A DNA stretch of 64,000 nt from Prinia subflava (lineage: Eukaryota > Chordata > Aves > Passeriformes > Cisticolidae): NCBI RefSeq assembly GCF_021018805.1, contig NC_086251.1:42850767-42914766 (forward strand), written 5' to 3'. Position 1 is the stretch's first letter; every line of letters begins with the position of its first letter. The position numbers and the translations under genes are program-made. Positions 61,112 to 64,000 of the stretch are shown here, in pieces. The notes below the pieces were generated by a model that did not search any database, was not told the DNA's origin, and was given only the letters and a program-made list of their open reading frames with translations.

Positions 61112-63688
61112 TTACTCAACCCAGAAATTATATTTTTTAACCCTCCACCAACAATAGTGGTTGGAAAAATTGCAAATCCCCCAAAAAGTCAGGTTTTTGT
61201 GTGCAGCAAAAATAATTTAGAACTCCTTACGTTCCATCTGTCCTGAAAAGAGAAAGTGTTGTAGGGTTTGAATCTAACTCCTTTTCTTGGAGTCCTCTCA
61301 CAAGGTGCATTGGTTAGTATACCACACAGGGAGTTTTCATTGCTGTTTGTTGCATGTTGTTGGATGTTTGAAAAAAAAAGGAAAAGAGAGACTAATTAAA
61401 TTAAGTATTGTATCTTGCTTGCCTATAAAGTTATCCAGAAAAATGGAAAGACACTTGGCACAGCTACTTCTCTATTGCTTTGATCAAAATTGAGACATAG
61501 CTGCTGGGTTTTTTTCATTTCCTCACTTTTTTTTTTCCTTTTCTTTCCTAAATGCACCTCTTGCTATTAACCTTTCTTACAAAAACAATAAAGCCTCTTT
61601 CATGCTTCCTTCCCATTTCAGATGATTCTGTTGGAGAAGTATTTGCTAGAAAAGATGGCAAAGCTTTCATGTTCTTTTTTCTTCTTGAAACCACCTACGT
61701 AGTTTCACAAAGAAAGAAGGAAATACAGCTCGGAAGGGGGGAAGTGCGTGTCTCCAATACCACCCTGAAGGTTTGGAGTTGTTAACCTCTGACTGCGATA
61801 CTGAACCCACTACTTTAGGGTTGCACCTGTGTTTAATGTGCAGCATTGGAAACAAAATCCCCCCCAAACAATCTGAAATGTGGTCACCCAAAAGAAGGAA
61901 CTGAATCATGGTAAAAGTGAACTGATAATTGCATTTTTAAAAGCACCAAACCAATATGTTTCAAATAACTTTGCGTGAGGAAATTATATTAAACAAACTT
62001 TCCCTTGGCACCGTGTAGCACACACTTCAATGTCAAGTAGAGTCCTTATTAAGAGGACCACAGTGTTATCTCTCTTGATAGTAATTCTTATTGTTCCCTT
62101 GAGATAACGCTTCCCAGTGTTTGGCAGGGACCTTAAGGAAGGCCAATCTCTTCAGCAAGAGCAACAACTGCGGAGAAAGTAGAGTATAAAAAATCAGGAG
62201 ATTTTGATGTGTCTTTCTGAAGGTAATAGTGGGCCACATGAGCTACCAGTTTGAAGTGGTTATGCTCTGCATGTAATTTCAACTTGAGAAACCCACATAT
62301 TTCTATGTCTAGGAAAGATAAAAATAAATCACAAATGTTATAAAGTGAGATTTTAACTGGACACATTTTTAGAGTTTGAATGCCTTCCACTGAAGATAAT
62401 GTTGCTGTTTATATTAGAAAATTGTGTCTTCAGATAAAATAAATATCTGAAGTTTAGGCTTATAAATGGTAAGAAGATTTCTGCTTTATCTCATTTTGTC
62501 ATCTTTTCTGCTTCTTTTTTTTCTTCAAAGGAAAAGGGAGGATGAAAATGCTGACCAAATGTAGGAATAACTAATACATCTAGACATCAAAATTCTAAAA
62601 AAAATTGGGTAATTAAATATAACCATTGTAATTATTTTATTATTTTTTCATTGTATTATGGAAAATCTGAGAGGTTTAAATGCCATCATAGGGTGGAATT
62701 TTTAAAATCTCTGATACTTTTTTTTTTAATAAACCTGAAATTTTGAACCAGTGGTTGTGCTCCCTGATGTATGCTGGCTATTCATTGATGGTCTCTTTTC
62801 CCACACTGGGACAATTCTGCTAGTGTTTGAGGCTCGTTAATGAGAAGCTGTGCAAACCCTTCTGAAACTTTCAGAACCCTGATGCAGGAATCTGCTGTCC
62901 ATTCAGGCTAGCATTTAAACCCAACTATTTAGGGAGACTGTAATTAGGTTAACTCGTGTTCTGGTGTGAAAAAAGGCCATTGTGATTTTATGATACAGAG
63001 CTGCAATCTGTTTGTTTTATCCATCCTTTAAGTGTTAGTATAGGTTATCTTGGCATGCAGTCTGGTATTACATGAATCCCCTGGCGCTTCTTCCACTTAC
63101 ATGGTGTACTTAATTATTCTTCTTTGGTACAAGGGCATGAATGTGTTTGGTGGATCAGCATAAATTTCATATTATTAATTCCAAAACAACTATATCCATT
63201 TTCTGAAGGAGAGTCTTAGATTATTAATATTGTGATGAAGTACAAAGCAATTTGAGGATAGTGATATCCAGAGGAGGAGCAGTGGGATTCTAGAGAGATG
63301 AACATGACCATTGCAAAAGCAGATACATCCTATTTTATTGTATTTTCTCATCTTCTTCTTATTGTAATATGACTAAATATAGAACACATGGTAGCTACGA
63401 ACACAGGGAATCCATGCCAGCCTTCCTCTTTTTTAGTTCTTGAAGTGCTCCCACGAGCATACACATACTGTCTGCTTTATTTTGTTGGTATTTTCTTTAT
63501 AAGCCTGAGAAGGCTGTGTCAGTAGCATTGTCCACCAATTTGCAAAATAATCTTTTGAATCTTGATGATGTGTACTGTCCTCTGGACATTTTTTTTTTTT
63601 TTTTTGCTTGTGAAAGCCCATGTTCTTATAATGAATGGCTCTGTTTTAAATACTGTATAATTGCTGATTAGTATATAATGATATACTA
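61112..63688. other. Non-coding stretch, no gene recognised
   Basis: AT-rich unique sequence with small T-runs near 61,528 and 62,720 and a T-run at 63,589-63,605. Minus frame 62,133-62,390 and plus frame 61,552-61,785 are unrecognised. The sequence just right of the LTR (61,112-61,170) shows no retroviral polypurine tract in the expected orientation. Confidence 0.5.
62880..63260. promoter_or_regulatory. Candidate conserved non-coding element
   Basis: Unique sequence with CTGTAATTAGGTTAACTCG, TTAATTATTC and ATTATTAATTCC words and no open frame. A possible regulatory block by texture only. Confidence 0.18.
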
Positions 63689-63810
63689 TGAGGGTAATGA
63701 GGGACTGGAACAGGTTGTCTAATGAAATGGTGGCTGCCCCATCCCTGGAAGTGTTTGAGGCCAGGATGGACGGGGCTTGGAGCAACCTGGTCTTCTGGAA
63801 GGTGCCCCTG
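63689..63810 (+). mobile_element. CR1 LINE 3' fragment
   Basis: The plus strand matches the C-terminal coding and 3' region of avian CR1. AATGAGGGACTGGAACAGGTTG is followed by CTGCCCCATCCCTGGAAGTG, GAGGCCAGGATGGACGGGG and CTTGGAGCAACCTGGTCTTC. These correspond to the usual CR1 'W-n-R-L-P, ... P-S-L-e-v-F-e-A-R-l-D-G-A-W-S-N-L-V' segment. About 120 bp are clear; the copy then decays, and the typical 3' tail is not recognisable after 63,810. Upstream of 63,689 there is no CR1, so it is severely 5'-truncated. The minus-strand frame of 148 codons at 63,519-63,965 is antisense to it and not a gene. Confidence 0.9.
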
Positions 63811-64000
63811 TGTAGAGGTGCAGAAATGAGGAAGGTGATCAACAGTTTCATCTGGCTTGCTAGCAACCATGCTGCTTTGGTTTTAATTCCTTTTATCAGA
63901 AGTCTGCTGTATGCGCCTTCCAAGCCCAAACTCCCGTGCCATATGCTGCCAGTACTGTCCCCCATCTGCCTGAAGACACAGACAACAGCCGTAATAGCTG
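63811..64000. other. Short unannotated end of window
   Basis: No gene or repeat is recognised. The first ~35 bases may be a decayed remainder of the CR1 3' untranslated region. Confidence 0.4.

Noticed and set aside
63519..63965. 148-codon minus-strand frame as a protein
   Set aside because: It runs antisense across the CR1 fragment and a T-run, so it is a by-product of transposon sequence.

Overview
The window is AT-rich, CpG-poor vertebrate nuclear DNA, almost certainly from a bird. Three things point that way: CR1 LINE fragments of the avian type, including the avian CR1 3' tail; a compact CpG-rich retroviral LTR; and long G/T-rich low-complexity stretches built on GGTTT/TTTGG words. These G/T stretches make me lean towards a songbird rather than a galliform, but that is only a lean. 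There are no bacterial-style operons, CRISPR arrays, rRNA or tRNA genes.

I find no convincing protein-coding exon in the 64 kb. The longest open frames are 130-190 codons. Each is either transposon-derived or has no recognisable protein character. The window is therefore best read as intergenic DNA or the interior of a very large intron.

Layout. 1-35,840 is mostly unique sequence. It carries an AT-rich block with homeodomain/POU-type words (2,431-3,110), a 40-bp minisatellite (about 23,003-23,132), a possible conserved non-coding block (26,330-26,760), a small CpG cluster (28,559-28,607), G/T-rich tracts and a 47-bp poly-T. 35,843-36,720 is a dead minus-strand CR1. 37,849-37,919 is an A/GA simple repeat. 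40,666-41,540 is an internally deleted minus-strand hAT DNA transposon whose decayed transposase still shows motifs of the ZBED5/Zaphod family. 42,638 to about 43,055 looks like an older plus-strand LTR. 55,379-55,437 is an A-rich tract, followed by an ancient minus-strand CR1/L3-type LINE fragment (about 55,500-56,110) and a C/A-rich tract. 60,710-61,111 is a minus-strand solo LTR that keeps many CpGs and so looks comparatively recent. 63,689-63,810 is a plus-strand CR1 3' fragment.

No genes here act together. The window's content is a layered record of transposon insertion: ancient L3-type LINE and hAT, then CR1, then LTRs. Between these lie candidate regulatory blocks whose conservation cannot be tested from one sequence. 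I did not find a new biological system.
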